From assembly GCA_017460885.1 (NCBI GenBank), contig JAFUAB010000051.1, positions 19,016 to 83,015 on the forward strand: a stretch of DNA of 64,000 bases, read 5' to 3'. Both the position numbers and the translations under genes were made by a program. The notes beneath the pieces are model-generated. The model saw only the letters and a program-made list of their open reading frames with translations, searched no databases and was not told where the DNA came from. This document shows positions 1 through 8,292 of this stretch, piece by piece (the first letter of the stretch is position 1; every line of letters starts with the position of its first letter). The DNA is from Lachnospiraceae bacterium. GTDB lineage: Bacteria; Bacillota; Clostridia; Lachnospirales; Lachnospiraceae.

Positions 1-68
1 TCCAAAAGGGGAATTTAGGGTTGTCTGCCTTTTTCTCTGTAATTTTCTTTCAGATTTGGGAAATAGGA

Positions 69-1289
69 TTAATCCCCTTTTTCCTTATTCTTTACCTCGA
101 ATACAAACCCGGATTTTATATAAAACTCATTCTCCATCTCCCCTACTCTGGTCCTTATTGTGCGTTCTGATACATCCAGATATTTGGCCATATCCTTTAC
201 TGTGACCGGTTCATTAAGGGAGCAGGCCTCAAATGCTTTGTAAATTGACTCCATGCGCTCCTCCGGGGAAACTCTCTTGCTGCTCTTCGACAGATTTCCC
301 TTCTGAGAGCCTTCCGCTCCCATTTTCTCCAGCTCCCCGCTTCCATCCAGGACATGGACTGGATATTTGAACCAGAAATTGACCGGCTTGATATTGGCAA
401 ACTCACGTAGCGATGACTCCGTCAACAGCATGGAGTTGCATAAGACGTTGTAATACCCGGCATCGAAATCTGCCAGGATCTGCTCCCTGTCAGGGCTGTT
501 CCCGTTGACCTCGATGGCATTGAAGCCGCAGCGGTTAAGTATCGCCGTGAACTCCTGCGATATCTTTACAAGAGGCAGGAACACCACGGTCTTGCGGTCC
601 ATACAGTATTTTGTCATCTGCTCCGCGATCTGTTCCAAGTACGGCTCCAGCGCATGGGCCGTGTCCCCCAGGGAATAATCCCCCTGGCTCATCTTCACCT
701 TTGTAAGGTCGAGCTCCAGCGGTATCATCTGCGCCTTGATGGGCACCAGGTAGCCATCGGTTATGGCCTTCCGCATGGAGTACTCAAAGGCGCAGGAATC
801 GAAGAATTCAGACAGGCTTTTTTTGTCCGCCCTGTCGGCCGTGGCTGTCATTCCCAGGACTTTCGCCCCTCCGAAATAATCCAGCATCACCTGGTAGCTG
901 TCGCTCATCACGTGGTGCGCCTCATCCACGATGATTGTGCCGAAGTGATCCGGCTCGAACCTTTCAAGCCTGCTTGTCCAGCAGAGTGTCTGTATCGATC
1001 CTACTGTGACGGGAAACAGGCTCCCCACGCTCGTGTTCTCAGCCTTTTCCAGCGCGCAGTCTATGCCCGATACGGACTTTATCTTGTCCATCGCCTGCGT
1101 CAGGAGCTCCCCTCTGTGGGCCACGAACAGTACCCTCTCTCCCGCATCTACCTGATCCTTCGTTATGCCTGCTGCCACTATGGTCTTCCCACACCCTGTC
1201 GGGAGCACCATCATTGTCCTTGTGCGCCCCTGCGCCCATTCATCGTGGATCGCATCGCGCGCCTTTATCTGATAATCCCTCGCCTGCAT
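69..1289 (-). CDS. Truncated superfamily 2 helicase fused to a foreign winged-helix tail
   Basis: Residues 1 to about 291 are the front of a phage-type DEAD/DEAH helicase: Walker A PTGCGKT, motif II DEAH, motif III TAT and the beginning of the second RecA domain. The sequence then changes abruptly near base 416, before motifs V and VI. The last ~115 residues (starting SSLREFANIKP) look like the end of a different phage ATPase, with a winged-helix segment around VTVKDMAKYLDVSERTIRTR. The start is ATG at 1289 because AAGGAGG sits 8 bases upstream; a GTG three codons earlier overlaps that ribosome site. Without motifs V and VI it is unlikely to unwind DNA. I infer a deletion fusion of two neighbouring prophage genes. 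Confidence 0.75.
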   Translation of the reverse strand: MQARDYQIKARDAIHDEWAQGRTRTMMVLPTGCGKTIVAAGITKDQVDAGERVLFVAHRGELLTQAMDKIKSVSGIDCALEKAENTSVGSLFPVTVGSIQTLCWTSRLERFEPDHFGTIIVDEAHHVMSDSYQVMLDYFGGAKVLGMTATADRADKKSLSEFFDSCAFEYSMRKAITDGYLVPIKAQMIPLELDLTKVKMSQGDYSLGDTAHALEPYLEQIAEQMTKYCMDRKTVVFLPLVKISQEFTAILNRCGFNAIEVNGNSPDREQILADFDAGYYNVLCNSMLLTESSLREFANIKPVNFWFKYPVHVLDGSGELEKMGAEGSQKGNLSKSSKRVSPEERMESIYKAFEACSLNEPVTVKDMAKYLDVSERTIRTRVGEMENEFYIKSGFVFEVKNKEKGD

Positions 1290-1356
1290 GGGATCCACCT
1301 CCTTTCAAACTCCGAGCGGGCTTGTGACCGCCCGCCCGGATTTCCATACAGTCCGT

Positions 1357-1455
1357 TCAATTGAACGGGAGCTCCTCGTCCACTCCCTCCGGGATGTCCA
1401 CGAACCCGGGCTCAGGCTTCGGAGGCGTTGCCTTCTCGTCGGCTAAGCTCGTAGC
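1357..1455 (-). pseudogene. C-terminal remnant of a single-stranded DNA-binding protein
   Basis: The leftward frame reads a Pro-rich linker followed by PEGVDEELPFN and a stop, the typical acidic tail by which SSB proteins recruit partners. An in-frame stop at 1456-1458 cuts it off, and no OB-fold coding sequence lies upstream. The ~110 bases between this remnant and 1570 have no recognisable gene. With the truncated helicase next to it, this indicates a decayed phage replication module. Confidence 0.6.
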
Positions 1456-1569
1456 CTATTGAACTGGCCCGCGACGGCTGACAACCTACATGATCCGATT
1501 AAGGAACAGTGGTGATCCCCTAGACACGCGCGGACATACGCCTCCTGCCCGGAGGCTGTACCCCCTCTT

Positions 1570-1767
1570 CTACTCGAAAACTATCTCCTTTACTTTCTTC
1601 CCGTAAAGGTCCTCAATGAACTCTTCCGCCGTCAGAATGTCCTCCTTGCCATTTGTTCTTATATGCGCCACCGGCTTCTGACCGATGGTTCCATAGTATC
1701 CATATGTGGCTTCGTTGCGCCTGGTCTTGAGCCTGCGGTCACCCTTTCCACTTATATCCTTCTTCAT
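1570..1767 (-). CDS. Small hypothetical protein
   Basis: This 65-residue basic protein has a good ribosome site (GGAGG six bases before ATG). It has no motif I recognise. The C-terminal half (TAEEFIEDLYGKKVKEIVFE) looks like a helix followed by a strand. It lies leftward between the HTH gene and the SSB remnant and probably belongs to the same decayed phage-like transcription unit. The product is expected to be cytoplasmic; its role is unknown. Confidence 0.5.
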   Translation of the reverse strand: MKKDISGKGDRRLKTRRNEATYGYYGTIGQKPVAHIRTNGKEDILTAEEFIEDLYGKKVKEIVFE

Positions 1768-1827
1768 GGTGTTCCTCCAAATGTTTTGCCAAATATACTG
1801 TCATAGAATCTGTTCCATAGACCCATA

Positions 1828-2811
1828 TCATATGAACGGCAGTCCTTCATCATCTGATTGCTGTGGCTCAGTTTTCCCCAGCACCCTGTCCATAAAGCCC
1901 CTGGCCTTTTCCGTTATCACAAAGTCCCGCTCATGGGCTGACGCAGCATTGTATAGCTTCTCAAGCCTTGCCCCAAGCTGCCCCGAAAAATCAAGCGCGC
2001 TGCCGCATATGTGTGCGAGCGCATCATCTTTGCTGTAGTTTATGTTATATTCCGCTTCTAAATCATAACCATAGAGATCGTATTCATATCCGCCATAGGT
2101 TTCATCTGCCAGCTTGACAATGAGCATCCTCATCCCATGGATATCGGCGTAATAAATATCCTTCACCGGCGATAATTTTGCATCCCGGTAGCTATCATTG
2201 ATATATATGATCTCACCATCCTTGTCCTTGTGGAAAAGCAGGTATCCCGTCTCGTCCGTCTCCTGTTCGTATATCTCCCAATGGGACTCATGCCTGTCGA
2301 TGGATGCTTTCAGCCCCTCGACAAAATCCAGCATCTCCTTAAGCTGCCCCGTGGGCTCGGACAGGTCCGCATTCACAAGGTCGTCTATGTTGACATTGAA
2401 TGCCCTTGCTATCTTCCATACAACGTCTATTGAAAGCCTTTTCTTCGAGTCCTCCCCCGCTCCTTTTGCAATGTATCCCCTGCTGACGCCAGCCGCATTG
2501 TCCAAATCATACATGTTCAGCTTGGCAAGCTTTATCAGGTGTTCGATGTTGCGTGACAAGTATTTAGATGAAAATGCGTTCAGATACCCTTTGTATCCGT
2601 CTATTTGAGCCTGCTGGGCTTCTGCCGCCTTCTTCAGAGTCTCGGCAATGGGCTTCATGGCTTCATCCATGTCCATCGCCGCCTCCTCTGCTTCCTGTTC
2701 CAGCTCTTCCAGATTCCCCTTGGCTTCCCGGATATCCCAGATGCTGTTTACCTGTATGATCTTTATGTCCCCATAGTCATTTGAAAAATCCTTAACTTCC
2801 GGTGTGGCCAT
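1828..2811 (-). CDS. XRE-type HTH protein with an SSB-like acidic C-terminal tip
   Basis: The 327-residue protein starts at the ATG at 2811, which has AAAGGAGG just upstream; a longer open frame to 2850 lacks such a site. An N-terminal acidic coiled-coil region (about 25-70) precedes an XRE helix-turn-helix domain (about 80-150, with AAGVSRGYIAKG and the downstream helix VVWKIARAFNVNIDDLV). The C-terminal half is novel to me. The extreme C-terminus, DDEGLPFI, resembles the partner-binding tip of SSB. It is divergent from the repressor/ImmA cassette, so it may be the opposing regulator of a bistable switch. Function beyond DNA binding is not established. Confidence 0.65.
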   Translation of the reverse strand: MATPEVKDFSNDYGDIKIIQVNSIWDIREAKGNLEELEQEAEEAAMDMDEAMKPIAETLKKAAEAQQAQIDGYKGYLNAFSSKYLSRNIEHLIKLAKLNMYDLDNAAGVSRGYIAKGAGEDSKKRLSIDVVWKIARAFNVNIDDLVNADLSEPTGQLKEMLDFVEGLKASIDRHESHWEIYEQETDETGYLLFHKDKDGEIIYINDSYRDAKLSPVKDIYYADIHGMRMLIVKLADETYGGYEYDLYGYDLEAEYNINYSKDDALAHICGSALDFSGQLGARLEKLYNAASAHERDFVITEKARGFMDRVLGKTEPQQSDDEGLPFI

Positions 2812-3167
2812 ATTGTCATTCCTCCTTTCCTTCATCCATTCTATTATCATTCTATTGTTTTGTCAATAGTTCTTTTGGTTATTTTGGTCTACTCGGTCTA
2901 CTTAATTGTCCTGACTGTAATTTCACTCGAAAAACCCTTCATAATCTCTTTCTCTTAATGTGAAAATACTCCTCCTCTGCCCAAGCGCAGATCTGAATCA
3001 ACTGTGTTTCGTATCTTCTCAAAAAAATATTGACAATCCCACTTTTTGCTGTTATCATTCGTTTATCAGTTGCGTATGTTGCGAAATTGATTATAACAAT
3101 CGCTCTTTGCTATGTCAATACGAAACTTGCACAATTTATGAAACTGATTCAGAAAGGAAGGAATCAC
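2812..3167. promoter_or_regulatory. Divergent control region of the lesion-tolerance cassette
   Basis: This 356-base gap separates a leftward HTH gene from the rightward repressor gene. It holds the consensus promoter at 3030-3058 and a perfect 9-base inverted repeat, GTTTCGTAT at 3006-3014 and ATACGAAAC at 3118-3126, that brackets the promoter. Related motifs such as TTGCGAAAT lie between. These are candidate operators for the repressor encoded at 3168. No coding sequence is evident. Confidence 0.5.
3030..3058 (+). promoter_or_regulatory. Sigma-A promoter for the repressor/ImmA/polymerase cassette
   Basis: TTGACA at 3030-3035 and TATCAT at 3053-3058 are separated by exactly 17 bases. The predicted transcript starts near 3065, about 100 bases before the repressor start codon. 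Confidence 0.6.
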
Positions 3168-3596
3168 ATGGAATTCAGCGAAAAGATCAAGAACGCCAGG
3201 ACGGCAAAAGGGATATCCCAGAGGGAGCTTGCGGAGGCATCGGGCGTCACGCTGCGGACGGTCCAGAACTATGAAACAGGAGGGCGGCTCCCGCGCCACC
3301 GCGAAACCTACGCGCGCCTCGCCGCGGCCCTGGGCATAAGCGAGGACGTTCTTTTGGACGAGAACGCCGCATTCGTCCTCCGCGCGAGCGAGCAGTATGG
3401 CGGACGCGGCGCGAAGCAGGCAATGGACATGGTGAACGACATCGCGGCCATGTGGGCAGGAGGAGAAATGGACGAGGAGGACATGGACGCAATCATGCAG
3501 TCCATGCAGGAGGCGTACTGGGAGGCCAAGAAGAACAACCGCAAGTACATAAACAAGCGCTACCTTAAGGATGACGGGGAGGACGCCAATGAATGA
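3168..3596 (+). CDS. XRE-family repressor paired with ImmA protease
   Basis: The 142-residue protein begins at the ATG after AGAAAGGAAGG. Residues 1-60 form a Cro/CI helix-turn-helix (GISQRELAEASGVTLRTVQNYE), followed by an acidic, Met-rich tail without the LexA/CI self-cleavage Ser-Lys dyad. Its stop overlaps the start of the ImmA-type peptidase by eight bases, the arrangement of ImmR/ImmA pairs of ICEBs1 and phages, in which the protease inactivates the repressor after DNA damage. It likely represses its own promoter and the downstream polymerase gene. Confidence 0.85.
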   Translation: MEFSEKIKNARTAKGISQRELAEASGVTLRTVQNYETGGRLPRHRETYARLAAALGISEDVLLDENAAFVLRASEQYGGRGAKQAMDMVNDIAAMWAGGEMDEEDMDAIMQSMQEAYWEAKKNNRKYINKRYLKDDGEDANE

Positions 3597-4125
3597 CAGG
3601 CTTGTCCTCGAGCCGGCGAACCTGATCATCGAATACGGCACCCGGGATCCGTTCCAGATAGCGCATCTCAGGGGCTATGCCGTCAAGTTCCTGGAACTGA
3701 AGCGGCAGAAGGGATACTGCACGAACATCCTGAACAATTACTTCATCTTTATCAACGAACACCTCTCCCGCCAGATGCAGCGGATGACCTGCGCGCACGA
3801 GCTTGGGCACATCATCCTCCAGCCCGAAAGGCTGAAGAGGGGTAATGACGGGAGGTTCAAGAGGATCGCGGAGATGGAGCTGTTCGATATAAAGGACAGG
3901 ACGGAATACGAGGCCAACCTGTTCGCGGCCAACCTTCTGATTGACACGAATGAGATGATGGATTACCTGCGCGGGGGATACGACATAGTTCAGGCGGCAA
4001 GCGCGCTCGATGTGAACGTGAACATGCTCGCCCTTAAGTTGTCCCAGATGAGGGACGTTGACCTGCCTTTCCAGGTAAACAGCAGGTTCCTCGGGAGAAT
4101 CGAGGATCGGGCAGACAGCATTTGA
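3589..4125 (+). CDS. immA: ImmA/IrrE-type zinc metallopeptidase
   Basis: The 178-residue protein has the gluzincin motif HELGH (H70-H74) and the downstream EAN-FA signature (around E108) that completes the zinc site. This matches the ImmA/IrrE family, cytoplasmic proteases that cleave or inactivate cognate XRE repressors. The start at 3589 is preferred over 3571 because it lies just after GGGGAGG and overlaps the repressor stop, indicating translational coupling. It is 12 bases before the Y-family polymerase gene, so it probably releases that gene from repression on damage. Confidence 0.88.
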   Translation: MNDRLVLEPANLIIEYGTRDPFQIAHLRGYAVKFLELKRQKGYCTNILNNYFIFINEHLSRQMQRMTCAHELGHIILQPERLKRGNDGRFKRIAEMELFDIKDRTEYEANLFAANLLIDTNEMMDYLRGGYDIVQAASALDVNVNMLALKLSQMRDVDLPFQVNSRFLGRIEDRADSI

Positions 4126-4137
4126 GGGAGACGGACA

Positions 4138-5535
4138 ATGGACTCAAGATCATATATCGCTATCGACATGAAGTCATTCTATGCCTCCGTGGAATGCGTG
4201 GCAAGGGGACTCGACCCGCTGACCACCAACCTATTAGTTGCGGACGACTCCCGCTCCGACCAGACGATCTGCCTGGCCGTGAGCCCAAGCCTGAAAGCCA
4301 TCGGCGTGCCCGGAAGGCCGAGATTATTTGAAGCAAAAAGAGCCATAGCCGACTACGAAAAGCGCCATCCTAAGGTCTCATACATAACCGCAGTCCCGAG
4401 AATGGCGCTGTATGAGCAGGTTTCGGCGCAGATTTACTCTATCATCCTGAAATACGCAGCCCCGGAGGAGGTCCATGTGTACAGCATTGATGAATCATTT
4501 ATCGATGCCACGCCTTACCTTGGCCATTACGAGGCGGAAGCCCTGAAACAGGGCGTGTCCCCGTCACATCTGATGGCGATGACCATAATTCGGGACGTCC
4601 TGAAGACCACAGGAATCACAGCCACCGTGGGCATAGGCACGAACATCTACCTTGCGAAGGTGGCGATGGACATAGTGGCAAAGAAAGCACAGCCCGATTC
4701 CGACGGAGTCCGTATCGCGGAACTGGACGAAGAATCGTACTGCTACAGGCTGTGGGACCACCGCCCTCTCACCGATTTCTGGATGATCGGTCCCGGAAAG
4801 GCGAGGAGGATGGAAAGGGCAAACATACGGACTTTGGGCGAGGCCGCCGAACGTTCCCAATGGGACGAGGAATGGTTCTATAGGACTTTCGGAATAGACG
4901 GGGAGATCATGCTGTCCCATGTCTGGGGACAGGATCCGGTGACGATGGAGGACATCAAGAACTACCACTCGGACTCACACAGCCTGTCAAACGGCCAGGT
5001 GCTTCCGAGGCCGTACAAATACGCAGAGGCGAGGAACGTATTATCGGAAATGATAGATTCCCTGTGCGGGGACATGTTCGCAAAGAACCTCACCTCCCCC
5101 AAGTTCACATGGTGGGTGAGCTACGATTACAAGTCTCTGGAGGAACTTCCGAATTATGACGGGCCCGTTTCTGTGGACTTTTATGGACGGCTCCATCCAA
5201 GGCACAATAACGGGACTGTCAGGATGCCGATGGACACGAACAGCGAGTCAACCGTTGCTCCACTGATACTGGATTCGTTCGACAGAAAGACCGACCATCG
5301 GCTCTTATACCGCAGGCTCGGAGTCTGTGCGGAAGGCGTGCATGAGGACATGGGCTCGTACCAGATGAGCCTCTTCATCGACTATGACGCGCTGGAAAAG
5401 GAGCGGCATTTGCAGTCGGCGATTATTGAACTGAGGCGCAGATACGGCGCTAATTCAATTTTCAAGGGAAAGAACCTGCTCGAAGGAGCGACGCAGATGG
5501 AAAGGAACATGCAGATAGGCGGTCACAAAGCCTGA
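4138..5535 (+). CDS. Y-family translesion DNA polymerase (UmuC/UvrX-like)
   Basis: The 465-residue protein carries the Y-family palm motifs: IDMKSFYASVEC with catalytic D10, and YSIDESFID with D118 and E119, followed by the TVGIGTNIYLAKVAMDI region and a helix-hairpin-helix-type segment near 220. The C-terminal half corresponds to the little-finger domain. It resembles phage and plasmid UvrX/UmuC-type polymerases rather than chromosomal DinB. It lies in an operon behind the repressor and ImmA and ahead of a YolD-like gene, the partner commonly adjacent to UvrX in Bacillus SPbeta-like elements. Expected role: error-prone bypass of lesions. Confidence 0.92.
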   Translation: MDSRSYIAIDMKSFYASVECVARGLDPLTTNLLVADDSRSDQTICLAVSPSLKAIGVPGRPRLFEAKRAIADYEKRHPKVSYITAVPRMALYEQVSAQIYSIILKYAAPEEVHVYSIDESFIDATPYLGHYEAEALKQGVSPSHLMAMTIIRDVLKTTGITATVGIGTNIYLAKVAMDIVAKKAQPDSDGVRIAELDEESYCYRLWDHRPLTDFWMIGPGKARRMERANIRTLGEAAERSQWDEEWFYRTFGIDGEIMLSHVWGQDPVTMEDIKNYHSDSHSLSNGQVLPRPYKYAEARNVLSEMIDSLCGDMFAKNLTSPKFTWWVSYDYKSLEELPNYDGPVSVDFYGRLHPRHNNGTVRMPMDTNSESTVAPLILDSFDRKTDHRLLYRRLGVCAEGVHEDMGSYQMSLFIDYDALEKERHLQSAIIELRRRYGANSIFKGKNLLEGATQMERNMQIGGHKA

Positions 5536-5582
5536 AAATCACCATTCCTCTCCCACTGCTCTGACGAGGGGAAGGAGCGGAA

Positions 5583-6080
5583 ATGGTGATGCCATCCGGA
5601 TTTAAATACAAGAGCGTGTACGAGAAGGGAATGCCTCGGCATTATGGCTGGGACAGCTTCAGGATCAAGCACCCGCCGATGCCCGCAAGCCGATGGGCTA
5701 AGATCTACGCCCCGTTCGACGCGCTGAAGGGCTTTGACGAGGCTATCGAAGCGCAGGAGGAGCTGTTCGTGTGCAAGCCGGATCTTGGCGAGTTTGAGAA
5801 GGAGGAACTGGATCGGAGGCTGGGAATTCTCGCAAGGTTGACACGGAACGGGAAAGAAGCCCGGAAGAACCAGGTCATGGCGACCGTGAAGTATTTTGAG
5901 GGCGTGGACGGCGGGCAAGACTGTGAGGAACTGGGGAAGATAAGGAAACTGAGCGGACAGGTGTGGAGCGTGGACGCTGTTCTTACGCACACGATCAGGA
6001 TCAATGAGGAACTGATCGATATGGCTGACCTGCTCTCGGTTGAGAGTCCTGTGTTCGAGATGTTTGATGATGTGCCGTAG
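5583..6080 (+). CDS. YolD-like protein, partner of the Y-family polymerase
   Basis: The 165-residue protein contains the YolD-type segment RWAKIYAPFDALKGFDEAI near residues 37-56, where the family has a W/Y-APFDAL-GF signature. The remainder is charged and helical. YolD-like genes are commonly next to uvrX/umuC-like polymerase genes in Firmicutes, and this one follows the polymerase by 47 bases behind GGAGC. The biochemical role of the family is not well known. The family assignment rests on one motif and position. Confidence 0.65.
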   Translation: MVMPSGFKYKSVYEKGMPRHYGWDSFRIKHPPMPASRWAKIYAPFDALKGFDEAIEAQEELFVCKPDLGEFEKEELDRRLGILARLTRNGKEARKNQVMATVKYFEGVDGGQDCEELGKIRKLSGQVWSVDAVLTHTIRINEELIDMADLLSVESPVFEMFDDVP

Positions 6081-6104
6081 GATCGCCAGAATGAGGAATA
6101 TAAG

Positions 6105-6734
6105 ATGTGCTGCAGATATTACATAGAAATGTCGCCGGAGCTTAAGCCCTATGTGGATGAAGCTAGAAACAGCGTACTCGGAAAGAAGATGGTCATCACC
6201 CTCGGGAAGCCCCTCAAGACGGAGGGCGAGATATTCCCAACGGACATGGTGCCGGTGATCGCCACCAGCCAGAACAAGAAGCAGACCGTATTCCCGATGG
6301 TCTGGGGATTCGATGTGAAAGGGCTAGATCGCCCGGTCGTGAATGCAAGAGTTGAGACGGCGAAGGATAAAAGCTCTTTTAAGGATTCCTGGCTCACACG
6401 CCGCTGCATTATCCCTGCGTCTTACTATTTTGAGTGGGAGCATTTCAAACGCCCGGATGGAAAGACGAAAACGGGCGATAAGTATGCAATCCAGCCCAGA
6501 AACAGCACCATCACCTATCTTGCAGGGCTCTATCAGCTACAGGAATACCGAGGCCTTACCTATCCTGTGTTCACTGTCCTGACCAGAGAGCCTAGCGAGG
6601 AACTCAAAAAGATCCACGACAGGATGCCTGTGGTCATGCCAGAGGAGGCGATAGCCGATTGGATCAACCCGGAGATCAAGGCTGAGGATATAATCAGTGC
6701 CGCCTTGACAGAAATGGTAGCGGAAAAGGCGTGA
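6105..6734 (+). CDS. SRAP (HMCES/YedK) abasic-site DNA-protein crosslinker
   Basis: The 209-residue protein starts MCCRYY, placing the catalytic cysteine at position 2 after Met removal. It keeps the other SRAP signatures: VVNARVET (N80, R82), the YYFEW block (E110) and IHDRMPV (H171). SRAP proteins crosslink to abasic sites in single-stranded DNA and shield them from breakage and error-prone synthesis. Its position after a Y-family polymerase and YolD-like gene makes this a lesion-handling operon. The length is normal for YedK. Confidence 0.93.
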   Translation: MCCRYYIEMSPELKPYVDEARNSVLGKKMVITLGKPLKTEGEIFPTDMVPVIATSQNKKQTVFPMVWGFDVKGLDRPVVNARVETAKDKSSFKDSWLTRRCIIPASYYFEWEHFKRPDGKTKTGDKYAIQPRNSTITYLAGLYQLQEYRGLTYPVFTVLTREPSEELKKIHDRMPVVMPEEAIADWINPEIKAEDIISAALTEMVAEKA

Positions 6735-6777
6735 ATACGGTAAGATATTTCAGGCAACCGCAACAAAGGAGAATGAA

Positions 6778-7206
6778 ATGAATGCTATAGATATTCTGAA
6801 TAACATGGACGAGCTTGCCCAGATGATTGATGATCTGAAACCGGACACATCGGATCTGATAAATACGATCCTCGAAAGTGATGACGAGATCCTGCGGGAA
6901 AAGGCCACGGAGATCCTCGACATTGGCGAGAAAATGATGGATGTCAGGCACGTATCCGATGAAGAAGAAGAGTTTTATAACTCGGTCACGGAACACAGCC
7001 TCGACCACCAGAGGTACAAGCATATACTTCTGCTGTCTGAGAAGCTGAAAATGCCAGAGGAAGATGCCGCCAAGCTGCTTGACACCGATCCAAAGGAACT
7101 GACCTACCTGAAATTCAACTACCAGATGATGGAGATGATCCATGGAACCGCCGATGAAGTGGCCAGGAAGTACATAGAAAAGGTCACGGGGAAACAGAAT
7201 GCGTAA
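6778..7206 (+). CDS. Hypothetical acidic helical protein
   Basis: This 142-residue acidic protein is predicted to be all-helical, with a repeated amphipathic pattern (DELAQMIDDLKPD, LREKATEILDIGEK) and no Cys or metal motifs. It follows the SRAP gene by 43 bases on the same strand behind an AAAGGAG site, so it probably belongs to the same transcription unit. I do not recognise a family. Confidence 0.55.
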   Translation: MNAIDILNNMDELAQMIDDLKPDTSDLINTILESDDEILREKATEILDIGEKMMDVRHVSDEEEEFYNSVTEHSLDHQRYKHILLLSEKLKMPEEDAAKLLDTDPKELTYLKFNYQMMEMIHGTADEVARKYIEKVTGKQNA

Positions 7207-7224
7207 ATCAGCACTGGAGGTGTT

Positions 7225-7650
7225 ATGATTTCAAAGTACGGTGGCGGAGCAAGGCTCAAAGAAGCACGAAAAAGAATCGGCATCAGTCAGAAGGATCTGG
7301 CAAAAGCCCTGGAACTGAGTCCTGCTTATCTCAGCCTGATCGAAACGGAACGGCAGCCCATATCAGAGCCCATTGCCGTGAAGATGCGTGATTTATACGG
7401 AATCGATGCCAGATGGCTGATGTACGGAATCGCCCCGAAGGGTGAGAAAAGCAGACTACGTCAGGCGAGGGATGAACTGGGATTAAAACAGAAAGATATG
7501 GCAGAAAAGCTCGGCATCAGCGCACAGTATCTGGGAATGTTGGAAAGAGGCGACCAGGAAATCTCACAACCTGTGGCCATGAAGATGCAGGCTCTCTACG
7601 GCTTCTCTGCCGAATGGATCCTGTTTGGGAAGGGGCATCCAAGGAAATGA
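7225..7650 (+). CDS. Tandem-HTH XRE regulator
   Basis: The 141-residue protein consists of two XRE helix-turn-helix domains in a row (about 9-65 and 73-135). Each has the same signature (ISQKDLAKALELSPAYLSLIE; LKQKDMAEKLGISAQYLGMLE) and ends in an aromatic W-L/I-FG-type turn (RWLMYG, EWILFG). The internal duplication implies binding to closely spaced or direct-repeat sites as a single chain. It is preceded by GGAGG and overlaps the next gene by ATGA. Confidence 0.8.
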   Translation: MISKYGGGARLKEARKRIGISQKDLAKALELSPAYLSLIETERQPISEPIAVKMRDLYGIDARWLMYGIAPKGEKSRLRQARDELGLKQKDMAEKLGISAQYLGMLERGDQEISQPVAMKMQALYGFSAEWILFGKGHPRK

Positions 7651-8060
7651 AAAGAGAATCCGAGATCCTTAAATCCTACGCCGATTACCTTAAAGCCTTG
7701 GGTATCACTTTTTATGACCGTCAGGGCTTCTCCGTTCGCTATGAGCGTCCTGCAATCGGCTGGGGATATATAGACCTTATAGACGGCTGGCATACCAATG
7801 TTCCCGGTAGCCTGTATATCCACGACTATGTGGGACTTATTGATGGTGGCAAGCGAAGACAGCAGAAAACGCTACGAGAGCTTCGCTCCCGCTTCCAACC
7901 CGCTTATGAGTTTTATGAGGAATGGCCGGAATTTGGCATGGGACAGGCGTTTACGTTCACCGGCCTTGATGACCTGCATCAGCGTGTGGTGAAGCTTGCC
8001 GATAAGCTTGATGAAGCGTATAAAATCGCAAAAGAACTGATAGAGGATTTACACAGATGA
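7647..8060 (+). CDS. Hypothetical protein, translationally coupled to the tandem-HTH gene
   Basis: The start is taken at 7647, where ATG overlaps the preceding stop as ATGA; a longer frame from 7614 lies inside the upstream gene. The 137-residue protein has an aromatic-rich beta-type centre (GWGYIDLIDGWHTNV, SLYIHDYVGLIDGG) and a helical C-terminus. No known family is recognised. ATGA coupling on both sides suggests equal expression with its neighbours. Confidence 0.55.
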   Translation: MKRESEILKSYADYLKALGITFYDRQGFSVRYERPAIGWGYIDLIDGWHTNVPGSLYIHDYVGLIDGGKRRQQKTLRELRSRFQPAYEFYEEWPEFGMGQAFTFTGLDDLHQRVVKLADKLDEAYKIAKELIEDLHR

Positions 8061-8281
8061 AGTATGACGAACTGACCAGCATCATCGGCGAATTGGAATT
8101 CGATGCCGATCTGCTTGAGAATATTGCCGCAAACGGCAAAAATGAGAAGGCAAACCGTTATATCAGGAATGCGATAACTGAACTGAAACACGCCCTCTCG
8201 GATCTGTCCGATGCAGATTTTGAGACATCCACATCATCGGACGCCATTAATTATGGGATTGAAGATTTTAATGAGGAATGA
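8057..8281 (+). CDS. Small acidic hypothetical protein
   Basis: The 74-residue, strongly acidic protein is mostly helical, with a Ser/Thr-rich tail. Its ATG overlaps the previous stop (ATGA), and the next gene starts 11 bases after its stop, so it belongs to a tight operon. No family recognised. Confidence 0.5.
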   Translation: MKYDELTSIIGELEFDADLLENIAANGKNEKANRYIRNAITELKHALSDLSDADFETSTSSDAINYGIEDFNEE

Positions 8282-8292
8282 GGTAAACAGGA

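Noticed and set aside
1456-1569. Insertion element end or small RNA between the SSB remnant and the 65-residue gene
   Set aside because: Only a weak GCCTCC/GGAGGC dyad is visible; there is no transposase, target duplication or promoter to support a call.
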